DNA of 64,000 bases from Chitinophaga sancti (GCF_034424315.1 NZ_CP139972.1:248001-312000), one strand, 5' to 3'. Counted from the first letter of the stretch, positions 8,200-16,840 are shown. Notes: a model not told the origin generated them from the sequence alone. Made by a program: numbers and translations.

Positions 8200-9792
8200 A
8201 TGAAAACACAAACTCAGAGCACGGCATCTGTACGTAATGTGTATTATTTTTTTATTCGTGCTATCTTAATTTTAACCATTATTAGTCCGGTATGCAAAAC
8301 TTTAACGGCACAAGATATCGAAATCCGAAACCCTTCATTTGAAGGGCCTGTTGACAAGGCATTAGTGCCTCCTGAATGGCTGATTGGGAGTAAATCTCCG
8401 GATACCCAACCAGGTATTAATGGGGTTAATAAGGTCGCTTCAGATGGGAATACCTATGTAGGTGCCATGCATGGGAGTACATGGGATGAAACCTATGGGC
8501 AGAAGTTATCGACTCCACTAAAAGCAGGAAAGATCTACACGTTTAGTTTCGATATGGCATTTGCCCCTTTTTATTTCTCAAATATCTGCTTCGGTTCGCT
8601 TGGCATCTATGGGGGAAATTGTATCAACTGCAAGGAAGATACGTTGTGGACCTCCGGTGTGTTTTATAATACTGACTGGCAGAGAAAGGTAGTGACTATC
8701 CGGCCCCGAATGGATTGTGATTATTTATTGTTTAGCCCTTATCTGGAAGGTAACTGTGATTCTTCTTTTTATTCGGATGTGCTCGTAGATAATTTGTCAC
8801 CCACCATAAAAGAGGTGCCTCAAATCGAAGTATCTGTCAGCAATGCCTGCAGGAGCTCTAATAATGGTTCTGTCAAAGTGAAGGTGAAGGGCGGAAAAGG
8901 TCCATATAAGTATGATTGGAATCCTGGCCGTTATCATGATGCTGCCATATCACATCTGGCATCCGGGAGGTATACTGTGAAAGTAACGGGTGCAAATGGC
9001 ATAAGTGTTGAACAGGAGGTGGTGATTGGTGAGTATGTGGTAAAGGCGACCGCATCTTTAATTAATAGCAGTTGCTATAATTCTGATAATGGGGCCATTT
9101 ATATGTCTGCTTCAGGTGGTGTGGTGCCATATGCATTTAGTATTGATGAGAACACAGGCTTTGTTTATAATAATAGGTTTACCGGTCTTGCTGCGGGCAC
9201 TTATAATATGCGGGTAAGAGATGCTGCGAATTGCCTGGTAGAGGTTAATAACCTGTCCATTAAGGAACCTGATGAACTGAAAATAATGGCTGTCACGCCG
9301 ACGAATATTTCGTGCAATACATTGCAGAATGGATCGATTACATTGAGTGTGAGCGGTGGTTCACCGGCATATACTTATGAAATAATAGGGAGTGAACCAG
9401 TGCAGACGGATAGTGTGTTCAGGGGTTTGAATGAGGGTAAATACAGGTTCAGGGTGACGGATGACAACCAGTGTTACGTGGAAGGAGAGGGGGAGGTTTC
9501 CAGGGATGCACGAGATTGTGCGCTGTACCTGCCTACGGCTTTTAGCCCCAATGGAGATGGAAAGAACGATCTGTTCAGGGCGGTGGTCCATGATAATGTG
9601 TCTTCATTCAGACTTGCGGTATATGGAAGATGGGGTCAGTTGATCTTTGAAAGCAGAAATCCGGATGTTGGCTGGGATGGCACGTCTAGAGGAGATATAA
9701 TGCCGGCAGGGCATTATGTATATATGGTCACTTATACGGACAGTCATGGGCAGGATATGAAGCAGACCGGAACCCTGGTGCTGGTGAGGTGA
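8200..9792 (+). CDS. SprB-repeat surface protein with type B (gliding-type) T9SS C-terminal domain
   Basis: The ATG at 8200 gives 530 residues starting with a signal peptide that ends near LTAQ; a GTG at 8176 in the same frame only adds eight residues upstream of the signal. An N-terminal domain of about 180 residues opens with the carbohydrate-binding-like IRNPSFEGP. Three SprB-like repeats follow, each opening with a cysteine/asparagine-rich strand: NACRSSNNGSVKVKVKGGKG, then SSCYNSDNGAIYMSASGG and NISCNTLQNGSITLSVSGGS. The C-terminus has YLPTAFSPNGDGKNDLFRAV, YGRWGQLIFES and PAGHYVYMVTY, the CHU_C gliding-motility domain that directs export by the type IX system. It should be a cell-surface or secreted adhesin-like protein. 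It lies between the polysaccharide cluster and the acylation genes, with a 170-base AT-rich upstream region. Confidence 0.88.
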   Translation: MKTQTQSTASVRNVYYFFIRAILILTIISPVCKTLTAQDIEIRNPSFEGPVDKALVPPEWLIGSKSPDTQPGINGVNKVASDGNTYVGAMHGSTWDETYGQKLSTPLKAGKIYTFSFDMAFAPFYFSNICFGSLGIYGGNCINCKEDTLWTSGVFYNTDWQRKVVTIRPRMDCDYLLFSPYLEGNCDSSFYSDVLVDNLSPTIKEVPQIEVSVSNACRSSNNGSVKVKVKGGKGPYKYDWNPGRYHDAAISHLASGRYTVKVTGANGISVEQEVVIGEYVVKATASLINSSCYNSDNGAIYMSASGGVVPYAFSIDENTGFVYNNRFTGLAAGTYNMRVRDAANCLVEVNNLSIKEPDELKIMAVTPTNISCNTLQNGSITLSVSGGSPAYTYEIIGSEPVQTDSVFRGLNEGKYRFRVTDDNQCYVEGEGEVSRDARDCALYLPTAFSPNGDGKNDLFRAVVHDNVSSFRLAVYGRWGQLIFESRNPDVGWDGTSRGDIMPAGHYVYMVTYTDSHGQDMKQTGTLVLVR

Positions 9793-9924
9793 GTTTGGAC
9801 TATGTTGATAGCCGGAACCTGGTGTAGGATGAGGTGATAATGGGAATTATAGATCCAAATGGAAAAATGACCGATCTGGATCATGGTAAAAAAAAGATCA
9901 GCGAAACTATAGGCTGGCAGAAGT

Positions 9925-9956
9925 TTTGGCAGAATAGGGCAAAATATATATTTTTG
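9925..9956 (+). promoter_or_regulatory. Bacteroidota-type promoter upstream of the MBOAT gene
   Basis: TTTG at 9925-9928 is followed after exactly 20 bases by TATTTTTG at 9949-9956, matching TTTG-N19-21-TAnnTTTG. The predicted transcript starts near 9963, at the foot of the hairpin at 9962-9994. Confidence 0.6.
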
Positions 9957-9961
9957 CCTTG

Positions 9962-9994
9962 CCCCAATGCTATGAAGACTATTGGGGTTTTTTT
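9962..9994 (+). terminator. Hairpin plus T-run; terminator or leader attenuator
   Basis: CCCCAAT and ATTGGGG form a 7-base stem around a 12-base loop, followed by a run of T. It lies 170 bases after the SprB-repeat gene and 22 bases before the MBOAT start, and directly after a good promoter match. It may end the upstream transcript or act as a leader attenuator for the downstream pair. Confidence 0.65.
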
Positions 9995-10015
9995 AACTGT
10001 ACCAAAAGCTCTGTT

Positions 10016-11455
10016 ATGCTTTTTAACTCCTTTCAGTTCCTGATTTTTTTTCCACTTGTTACAATAATCTATTTTTTACTGCCCCATAAGTTGAGATGGT
10101 TTCATCTATTATTGTCCAGCTGTGTCTTTTATGCAGCATTCATTCCTGTTTACATTCTGATCCTTTTCTTCACCATCCTGATTGATTATTTTGCGGGTAT
10201 TGCAATAGAGAATTCGCAGGGGAGCAGACGGAAACTTTTTCTAACCACCAGTATCATTGCAAATGTAGGTGTGTTGGCGGTATTCAAATACTATAATTTT
10301 TTCACGAACAATATCAATGAGCTGTTAAACCAGCTGCATATTACTGCACATGGTTTGCCCTTATTAAATATGATCCTGCCGATAGGATTGTCTTTCCATA
10401 CATTTCAGGCAATGAGTTATACCATTGAAGTGTACAGAGGCAACCAAAAGGCAGAACGGCATTTGGGTATTTATGCCTTGTATGTCATGTTTTACCCACA
10501 GTTGGTAGCAGGTCCGATTGAGCGGCCACAGAATATTTTGCATCAGTTTTATGAAAAGCATTCGCCTGATGCAACCCTGATAGAATATGGGTTGAGAAAG
10601 ATGTTGTGGGGGCTGGTCATGAAGGTGGTGATTGCAGACCGGGTAGCCATATTTGTGAATGCGATTTATAACAATGTACCTGAGAATAATGGTACTATGT
10701 TACTGCTCGCTTCTTTCTTTTTTGCCATTCAGATCTATTGTGATTTTGCAGGTTATTCATATATCGCTATCGGTGCCGCACAAGTGATGGGTTTTGACCT
10801 GATGACAAATTTTAAACGCCCCTATTTTTCCACTTCTATTGATATGTTCTGGAAGCGTTGGCACATTTCTTTGTCAACCTGGTTCAGAGATTATCTGTAC
10901 ATTTCTTTAGGCGGTAACAGGGTGCCTGTTCCAAGATGGTATTTCAATCTCTTTGTTGTATTTGTGGTAAGTGGCCTGTGGCATGGAGCCAACTGGACCT
11001 ATATCATCTGGGGTGCATTAAATGGCTTCTACCTGATCTTTGCAATTGTATCAAAGAAATGGAGAGATGCCTTTAACAGGATGACCCTTATCAGCAAGAA
11101 TCCGATTATTTTCAGGATCATACAAATCGTAACTACATTTTGTCTCGTCACGTTTGCCTGGATATTTTTCAGAGCAAATACGGTGACTGATGCATTTCTG
11201 ATAGTGAAGAAGATCTTTACAGAATTAGGACCGCTTGCTTTGAATTCGAGCCAGGTACTTACCATGCTGTATGCATTTTCAGGTATTACATTGTTGTTCC
11301 TTGTAGAACTTTATATGGAGTATTCATCACGCGAAGTGCCTTTACTGCAGCATTCAAGTGTATATGTAAAATATGCTTCCTATGCAATGGGGATCGTGTA
11401 CATCTTATTGTTTGGCGTTTTTGACGGCGGCCAGTTTATCTACTTTCAATTTTAA
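10016..11455 (+). CDS. MBOAT-family membrane-bound O-acyltransferase (AlgI/DltB-like)
   Basis: A 479-residue polytopic membrane protein. The start MLFNSFQFLIFFPLVTIIYF at 10016 is typical of this family; an upstream in-frame ATG at 9959 falls within the terminator-like hairpin and is rejected. Family motifs include LPIGLSFHTFQAMSYTIEVY, YPQLVAGPIERP, FKRPYFSTSIDMFWKRWHIS, and WLRDYLY-like TWFRDYLYISLGGNR. The catalytic histidine is in FVVSGLWHGANWTYIIWG. It would carry an acyl, usually acetyl, group across the membrane to modify an extracellular polysaccharide. It is followed after 9 bases by an SGNH-like partner, the usual arrangement for alginate- or cellulose-type O-acetylation. Confidence 0.93.
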   Translation: MLFNSFQFLIFFPLVTIIYFLLPHKLRWFHLLLSSCVFYAAFIPVYILILFFTILIDYFAGIAIENSQGSRRKLFLTTSIIANVGVLAVFKYYNFFTNNINELLNQLHITAHGLPLLNMILPIGLSFHTFQAMSYTIEVYRGNQKAERHLGIYALYVMFYPQLVAGPIERPQNILHQFYEKHSPDATLIEYGLRKMLWGLVMKVVIADRVAIFVNAIYNNVPENNGTMLLLASFFFAIQIYCDFAGYSYIAIGAAQVMGFDLMTNFKRPYFSTSIDMFWKRWHISLSTWFRDYLYISLGGNRVPVPRWYFNLFVVFVVSGLWHGANWTYIIWGALNGFYLIFAIVSKKWRDAFNRMTLISKNPIIFRIIQIVTTFCLVTFAWIFFRANTVTDAFLIVKKIFTELGPLALNSSQVLTMLYAFSGITLLFLVELYMEYSSREVPLLQHSSVYVKYASYAMGIVYILLFGVFDGGQFIYFQF

Positions 11456-11464
11456 TTCAAGAGC

Positions 11465-12469
11465 ATGCAATCTACATCCTGGAAAGCTATCATTATAAGA
11501 GTTGTTGTGTTTATAGGAATTATAATCCTGCTGGATATAGGATTGGGAAAGGTATTGAAATATAATTACCTGAAAATAAGTGGGGGTGCTACTAAAGCCT
11601 GCACCTACGCGGTTAATGAAGCAAAGGACGATGTTTTCATTTTAGGATCATCCAGGGCCAGCCACCACTATAAATCCTCATTGATACAAGACAGTATGCA
11701 TGTCACCTGTTTTAATGCAGGGCGTGACGGGGAGGGTATTTTTTACTCCTACGCAGTATTGAAATGTATTTTGACCAGAACTACTCCAAAGCTCATCCTC
11801 CTGGATCTGACCACAGATGAATTTGCGGTGGATGAAAATGACTATTCTAAATTGTCTTTCCTGACACCTTATTATGATGCGCATCCTGAAATGCAGCCAA
11901 TTCTGAACCTGAGAAGCGATTACGAATGGATAAAGGTAAAATCATCGCTCTATCAGTATAATTCTACAATTATAAAGATCATTGGTGACAGGTTGAGGCC
12001 ATCTGCTTCAGAGAAGACAGAACTCGGCTATATGCCGCTTTTTAAAGAATATAAAGGAAGCCTGGAGCTTGCAAACAATCCGAAGTCCAAATTACCTTTG
12101 GACACCTTAAAGATCAACTGTCTGAAATCCCTGATAAGGGATATTAAACAGGTGGGATGTAAATTGGTTGTCATTACATCTCCTGTATACCTCAACATGG
12201 CCAATGGTACTAAATCTATGAAGGTTGTTAAAAGTATTTGTGCGAAGGAGCGCGTGACATATATTAATAATAGTCAGTTACCGGCTTTTATGCAGGATCC
12301 GTCTATATATGCTGACCAGTATCATTTAAATGATAAGGGTGCAGGGATTATGACGAATATGGTAATAGAGGAGATAAAACCTTTATGGAGCGAACAAGCG
12401 ACTGATATTATAGATACAAATCTGCAAACTTCTGCTCTAAACAGAAAAGATACGTTGAACCGGTTGTAG
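11465..12469 (+). CDS. Membrane-anchored SGNH-like protein, probable acylation partner
   Basis: The 334-residue protein has one N-terminal membrane anchor (IIIRVVVFIGIIILLDIGLG) and a periplasmic domain. VFILGSSRASHHY fits block I of the SGNH/GDSL fold with serine as nucleophile. Near the end DQYHLNDKGAGIMT fits block V with the Asp-x-x-His pair. It resembles AlgJ/AlgX or DltD-type proteins, which complete transfer of the acyl group delivered by an MBOAT. It is 9 bases after the MBOAT gene and ends before a terminator-like hairpin, so the two form an operon. The acceptor could be the polysaccharide made by the upstream cluster; this is inference from proximity. Confidence 0.78.
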   Translation: MQSTSWKAIIIRVVVFIGIIILLDIGLGKVLKYNYLKISGGATKACTYAVNEAKDDVFILGSSRASHHYKSSLIQDSMHVTCFNAGRDGEGIFYSYAVLKCILTRTTPKLILLDLTTDEFAVDENDYSKLSFLTPYYDAHPEMQPILNLRSDYEWIKVKSSLYQYNSTIIKIIGDRLRPSASEKTELGYMPLFKEYKGSLELANNPKSKLPLDTLKINCLKSLIRDIKQVGCKLVVITSPVYLNMANGTKSMKVVKSICAKERVTYINNSQLPAFMQDPSIYADQYHLNDKGAGIMTNMVIEEIKPLWSEQATDIIDTNLQTSALNRKDTLNRL

Positions 12470-12516
12470 ATATTTTTCTAAATAGAAAGTATTACCAATT
12501 CGTATGAAAAGACATG

Positions 12517-12547
12517 AAAAGCGCCTCCCGGGGTGCTTTTGTTTTTA
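12517..12547 (+). terminator. Terminator after MBOAT/SGNH operon
   Basis: AAAAGCGCC and GGGTGCTTTT form an imperfect hairpin around TCCCG, followed by GTTTTT. It lies about 50 bases after the SGNH-like gene stop. Confidence 0.65.
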
Positions 12548-13078
12548 TGTCTTTAATCAATAATTTTTGCTTGCATTTATTGAATAGTATGGAGTGAAGT
12601 GCTAAACTCTAAAATGGTCCAGTTCAATTCCTGCAAAATATTATTCTGTACTAATTGCTATTAATATTTTGTCAACCAGTGATCTCACGGAAAATAATTG
12701 CAGAAAACACGGTGTGTATTTAGTTGTACTTACCGGTATCCCCGGGTAATCGTATATATATCTTAGCGCCTGGCTACAGATAGCGTGGGATGACATACCC
12801 TAACGAAAATAACCCTGGATAAGGAACTCTGCAATATCCCATTAACGTGGGATGAAAATGAACGAATGGCAAAAATAATAAAAGAATAATTTCGCGTTAA
12901 CCAAGGGTTAACAAAATCGTATCGAGTAATGCATTAATATTGCATAACAAACATTGCAAGGGTAGCCCCAGCTGCCTAACAAGAAACAGAAAAGTTCGAC
13001 AGCTGGGGTTAACAAACAATGGATGAAAGACCGGCTTTCCATTCATGGTTGGCCGTTTTTTTTTGCCCATATGTGAGC
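12548..13078. other. Structured intergenic region, candidate small RNA
   Basis: No convincing protein is seen in this 530-base stretch. Several inverted repeats are: ATCCCA-TTAACG-TGGGAT at 12836-12853, GTTAACC-AAG-GGTTAAC at 12896-12912, CCCCAGCTG with CAGCTGGGG at 12966-12974 and 13000-13008, and AATGG..AAAG with CTTTCCATT at 13018-13043, followed by nine T at 13056-13064. The last two hairpins plus the T-run have the form of a short RNA ending in an intrinsic terminator on the plus strand. No known RNA family was recognised. Confidence 0.4.
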
Positions 13079-13103
13079 AAAAAAAGCCCTCCGGAGGAGG
13101 GCT
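13079..13103 (-). terminator. Terminator for the minus-strand GNAT-like gene
   Basis: AGCCCTCC and GGAGGGCT form a perfect 8-base stem with a 3-base loop. Read on the minus strand it is followed by seven T. It lies about 60 bases beyond the stop of the gene at 13165-14142. Confidence 0.85.
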
Positions 13104-13164
13104 ATAAATTAAAACACACTCAACAGGTTTGGTCAAACCTGGTTTTCCAATTTAAAGTCTTCTT

Positions 13165-14142
13165 TTATACTGCAATAGACAAGCATTGTCTATACTCATT
13201 CATGAACGCATGTTGAATCTGTTGCCTGGGAATATGCCAGCTTTTAAACCCGGGATAAGTTGCTGATGTAATAGCCTTACTTGCCAGTAATACATCCATC
13301 TTACAACCCATACCTCCTAAATGGAAATATTGCATTCCAGCGCTTCTTCCCAATCCGTCTGCGTCTGCAAGCAGCAGGTGTATGGGGGCATGCTGTAGAT
13401 AATGCTCATGTGTAGCTGCCAGATGCAATTGCATCATATCATTGCAAAACGTGAGTAAGATCCCCGCTGTGATCTGCGTGCCCAGGCAGGCGAGCAATAA
13501 CGTACTATCAAAACCACTGGGTCTGAGAATCTGTCTGAACCACGCTTTATCAAAATGAGTATTTACGGACTGCAAATGCGTACTATTCCTTTGATAAATA
13601 TCTGCAAATGTGTCGACATCATGAATCGACACAGCCTGCCTTACCGTATATCCCTTTCGCCGGAGCAGGGATACGTTGTTATCGAAGTTTTCGCCATAAT
13701 GCAATTGCTGTTGTTCGGGATTAATGGACAGGTCTACCAGCAGGCTATCGGCATGCTGTTGTAATCGCCCCGTGTGCATCGGTTTAAATGCCGCATGAAT
13801 AAGGGGATGCAGCAGGATAGACGACTCTGAGATCTGCTGTTCTTTGAGATACTGTAAAAACGCAATTTCAAAGCGCTCCTGTACACCATTGTCCAGTACA
13901 GAAAAGCTTTTGCTGGAAACAGGCCCCGCAAAACCATTGATTGAACGTGTACCATCAGCACTGGTATATAGTACGACAGGTAGCGCGATGTAGTCATCAC
14001 GTTCTTCATAAACCAATAAGAAAGGCTCGCCTGGAAATGTACTATGATAATGCCAGGTATGGTTAAAATCAAATGCATGGGCATTGCGGATATAACGATC
14101 CCACCGGGAATTGTCATAGATGGTCACATTGATAAAAGACAT
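13165..14142 (-). CDS. GNAT/FemAB-like acyltransferase-fold protein
   Basis: A 325-residue protein from the ATG at 14142 (MSFINVTIYDNSRWDRYIRN); an earlier in-frame start would add an unrelated hydrophobic stretch. The opening resembles the FemAB/BioF2-like family: YDNSRWDRYI, then DFNHTWHYHS and a PFLLVYEE...YIALPVVLY strand pair. The second half contains NVSLLRRKGYTVRQ, AGILLTFCNDMMQLHLAAT, HLLLADADGLGRSAGMQYFHLGG and ASKAITSATYPGFKSWHIP, consistent with a second GNAT domain. Such proteins transfer aminoacyl or acyl groups to cell-wall or polysaccharide amines. It stands alone between two non-coding stretches. The substrate is unknown and the FemAB link is by overall resemblance only. Confidence 0.7.
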   Translation of the reverse strand: MSFINVTIYDNSRWDRYIRNAHAFDFNHTWHYHSTFPGEPFLLVYEERDDYIALPVVLYTSADGTRSINGFAGPVSSKSFSVLDNGVQERFEIAFLQYLKEQQISESSILLHPLIHAAFKPMHTGRLQQHADSLLVDLSINPEQQQLHYGENFDNNVSLLRRKGYTVRQAVSIHDVDTFADIYQRNSTHLQSVNTHFDKAWFRQILRPSGFDSTLLLACLGTQITAGILLTFCNDMMQLHLAATHEHYLQHAPIHLLLADADGLGRSAGMQYFHLGGMGCKMDVLLASKAITSATYPGFKSWHIPRQQIQHAFMNEYRQCLSIAV

Positions 14143-14542
14143 AATCTCTACTAGTTTTTCAATAAAGCATAAATAAATCAGCAAAAGCAACGGTTAAGTA
14201 TCCTTTACTTCCACGATGGGGGTAAAAAAAGGATTATGAGTTTTAGCAAATGGCTTGTTTGGGCAAATCAAACACCTGGCGGGGCACAACAGTATGGTAT
14301 TGTTTTTGTAAAACAGCCATTGAGATAGCGATAATTTGCCATCCCTATGAGAAACCAACCGGAGAGGAGTTATTCCCCATTCATGTTTGCAGAGACCATG
14401 ACAGCATCACCAACCATACGGTGAGAATACTCAACTATCCATTCAATTTTCCACCTGGGTGACCCATTAAGAGTCAAGGTCTATGCCATAAGGGTAATCG
14501 ACTGTGAATCAATTGTATATCATAATTGTCACGGCCATGCTA
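14143..14542. other. Intergenic region without convincing genes
   Basis: About 400 bases between a divergent pair. A 70-codon frame from 14250 has no family resemblance, no clear ribosome site and unusual composition, so it is not called. I find no exact TAnnTTTG element in either direction. Confidence 0.5.
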
Positions 14543-14560
14543 ACTCCAATATATTGGAGT
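14543..14560. promoter_or_regulatory. Perfect 18-bp palindrome, candidate operator of the sigma-54 activator gene
   Basis: ACTCCAATATATTGGAGT is fully self-complementary and lies just upstream of the likely ATG at 14572. The half-site TTGGAGTT recurs at 14584, and a second palindrome CTCCAACATATTGGAG lies at 14916-14931 inside the gene. Autoregulation by the encoded Fis-type protein is plausible. Confidence 0.45.
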
Positions 14561-14571
14561 TCTCTAACTGC

Positions 14572-16152
14572 ATGTACAAAATGTTGGAGTTTCAGCTTTT
14601 CATGCCCTGCATGAAAGCTTATCTGTTAATGAAAGTTGGGCCTATGGAGTTATTCGGTTTGTTACAATGGTTGTTGCCCGGGAACAATACGGGTTTTCAA
14701 CCGGACCATGATGCTGTAAAAGGGATCAAAAATGAGGAGGAATTAATGGCGTTTATACAGTCAGTACTCAGGCCGTATTTACACACTATTTCCATGCTGA
14801 TCGGCATTGCTGATGCTAATGGCGCTATCGCTTTTTGGTGGATGCATACTGAACATGCTTTCCTGTTTCCGGAACTACCGGAGCGGGTACCTGCTGCCTG
14901 GTTCTCCAACACTACCTCCAACATATTGGAGTTAAATGCCCCGGATCGTAGAGATGCTTTCCAGACCACTTTATTCAAAAATGGTGTAAAAGAGGTGTTG
15001 ATCCACTCTTTACAAATTCAGCAGAAAAATTTAGGCTTTCTTTGTTTGCTCTCCGATACAAAAAATACTTTTCCGGTTGCAGTACAGGCAATCGTTAACA
15101 CGTCTGCGGGCTTATTTGTCGCTGCCTGTCTGCAGGTACTACTCATACAGCTGACGGAGGAACACCGGCAAAAAATGACCGGCGCATTGCCCCTGGCAGT
15201 GATTAAAGCCGAAATGATTGGAGGTGCCGCTTTGCAACCGGCCCTGCGATTATTATCGCAGGTGGCACCAACCCCTGCTACGGTGTTACTGACAGGGGAG
15301 ACAGGAACGGGGAAGGAGTTGTTTGCCGCGGCGATTCACCAGGCATCCCCGAGGCGGAGACAACAGATGGTAAAGGTGAACTGTGCGGCCCTGCCAGCGC
15401 AGCTGATTGAGTCAGAATTGTTCGGGCATGAGAAGGGGGCATTTACAGGAGCTTTGCAACGGAGGATCGGGAAATTTGAGCTGGCGGATAAAGGCACTTT
15501 GTTCCTGGATGAAGTAGGGGAATTGCCCCTGGAATTGCAGGCGAAACTATTACGTGCCATCCAGGAAAAGGAGATAGAGCGACTGGGAGGGAATGAAACG
15601 ATTAAGGTGGATGTGCGGATTATTGCGGCGACTAACAGAAATCTGGAAAATGAGATAGCGGCGGGGAGGTTCAGGGAAGATTTGTATTACCGCTTGTTTG
15701 TATTCCCTATTAAGTTGCCGCCATTGCGGGAGCGGCTGGATGATATTCCATTGTTGTTGCAGCATATTGCAGGTAATGCAGCCAGGCGCTATGAGCGGCA
15801 TATAAAAGGGATTGATCCGGCGTGTATACCCGCATTGTTAGCCTACCGGTGGCCTGGAAATATCAGGGAGCTGGAGAACCTGGTGGAGCGGGCAGTGATT
15901 GCGGCAACAGATCCATACATAATGATTGTGCCGCCGCAGAGCCGGCGGGTTGCATCATCGTCAGATACATCGCCGCCGCCCACTACCTCGCTGGCAGATG
16001 CTGAAAGGACAACGATTATTCAGGCATTGCGGCAATGCAATGGAAAGATCAGGGGCCCGCAGGGTGCAGCAGCGATGCTGGATATAAAGCCCACAACCCT
16101 GGAAGCCAGGATGAAGAAGCTGGGAATTGTGAAGGAGCATGTGTTGCGGTAG
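14572..16152 (+). CDS. Sigma-54-dependent transcriptional activator (AAA+, Fis-type HTH)
   Basis: About 526 residues from the ATG at 14572; a TTG at 14554 and ATGs at 14581 and 14602 are alternatives, as no clear ribosome site decides. The first 210 residues form an unassigned sensor region with no receiver aspartate motif, possibly GAF-like (LIGIADANGAIAFWW, VLIHSLQIQQKNLGFLCLLS). The central AAA+ domain has Walker A GETGTGKE, the sigma-54 contact loop ELFGHEKGAFTGA, Walker B GTLFLDEVGELP and the arginine-finger region REDLYYRLFVFPIKLPPLRE. The C-terminal Fis helix-turn-helix is GPQGAAAMLDIKPTTLEARM. It should activate RpoN promoters in response to a cytoplasmic signal. It ends 10 bases before the stop of a convergent response-regulator gene. 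Targets are not evident in the window. Confidence 0.92.
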   Translation: MYKMLEFQLFMPCMKAYLLMKVGPMELFGLLQWLLPGNNTGFQPDHDAVKGIKNEEELMAFIQSVLRPYLHTISMLIGIADANGAIAFWWMHTEHAFLFPELPERVPAAWFSNTTSNILELNAPDRRDAFQTTLFKNGVKEVLIHSLQIQQKNLGFLCLLSDTKNTFPVAVQAIVNTSAGLFVAACLQVLLIQLTEEHRQKMTGALPLAVIKAEMIGGAALQPALRLLSQVAPTPATVLLTGETGTGKELFAAAIHQASPRRRQQMVKVNCAALPAQLIESELFGHEKGAFTGALQRRIGKFELADKGTLFLDEVGELPLELQAKLLRAIQEKEIERLGGNETIKVDVRIIAATNRNLENEIAAGRFREDLYYRLFVFPIKLPPLRERLDDIPLLLQHIAGNAARRYERHIKGIDPACIPALLAYRWPGNIRELENLVERAVIAATDPYIMIVPPQSRRVASSSDTSPPPTTSLADAERTTIIQALRQCNGKIRGPQGAAAMLDIKPTTLEARMKKLGIVKEHVLR

Positions 16153-16162
16153 AATGAATGAT

Positions 16163-16840
16163 TTATCTCATGGCGCCTGCATACCCGATGGCAAATTTCA
16201 CCAGCGCATTAGGCCCTGACAATTGCAGTTTCTTTGTGATGTTATGCCTGTGATTGTCCACTGTTCGTACACTGATACATTTAAATGATGCAATATCCCG
16301 GCTACTCATCCCCCTGGCTATCATGCTTAGTATTTTAGCCTCCGTTTTACTCAGTCTGTCATTAATGGCGATCGTGCTTACTTCCTGCAGGGTTATCTTT
16401 TCCCTCGTATAATTTGGGGTATCCCTGATATGATGAAACCTGCTGATGCGGGAGTGGATACTTTTGAGTAGTTCCTCGCCGGTAAAGGGTGCGGCGAGGT
16501 AATCGTCAGCTCCCAGGTTCATGCCTTTACGCATATTTGCGGGCGTATTCGGGCGGGAAAAAAGGATGAAAGGAGTTGGCTTTAGCACCGAATCGTTTCT
16601 AAGGGTAATCAGGAACTGATAGCCTGTAGCATCCTGTACCAGTGCATCGCAGAGGATCAGATCGGGATGATGTTGATGTGCCATTTCTATCCCCTCTATA
16701 ATATTATTTGTGCTGAGAAGGGCGTATTGCGGTGTAAGCAATTGCCGGATTTTCCGGGTCATGCCTGCATCGCCTGTTACTAAAAGAACTTGCTGGGTAA
16801 CATCATTATTTACGCCAGGGTCGATATTAGGTGCATTCAT
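16163..16840 (-). CDS. Response regulator with atypical receiver and LuxR-type HTH
   Basis: A 225-residue two-domain protein. The receiver covers about residues 16-135: acidic residue D24 (LLVTGDAG) and phosphoacceptor D65 (DLILCDALVQDATG). The position normally held by the conserved lysine in K-P reads DYLAAPF, so an alanine replaces it. The C-terminal LuxR/FixJ HTH begins LSKTEAKILSMIARGMSSRDIA and contains ISVRTVDNHRHNITKKL. Loss of the lysine usually weakens the phosphorylation-driven switch, so it may act without classical phosphotransfer. No histidine kinase gene is adjacent. It converges with the sigma-54 activator; a functional link is not shown. Confidence 0.9.
   Translation of the reverse strand: MNAPNIDPGVNNDVTQQVLLVTGDAGMTRKIRQLLTPQYALLSTNNIIEGIEMAHQHHPDLILCDALVQDATGYQFLITLRNDSVLKPTPFILFSRPNTPANMRKGMNLGADDYLAAPFTGEELLKSIHSRISRFHHIRDTPNYTREKITLQEVSTIAINDRLSKTEAKILSMIARGMSSRDIASFKCISVRTVDNHRHNITKKLQLSGPNALVKFAIGYAGAMR

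Noticed and set aside
9834..10043. 69-codon frame crossing the promoter and hairpin before the MBOAT gene
   Set aside because: It runs through a terminator-like hairpin and a promoter and overlaps the true MBOAT start.
12780..12860. Two copies of CGTGGGATGA as a possible short CRISPR-like repeat
   Set aside because: Only two copies with unlike flanks and no further repeat unit.
14240..14270. TGGC-like sigma-54 promoter in front of the activator gene
   Set aside because: The GG-to-GC spacing is one base off the required distance and no better match was found nearby.
14250..14462. 70-codon frame between the GNAT-like and sigma-54 activator genes
   Set aside because: No family resemblance, no ribosome site or promoter, and cysteine- and tryptophan-rich composition typical of translated non-coding DNA.
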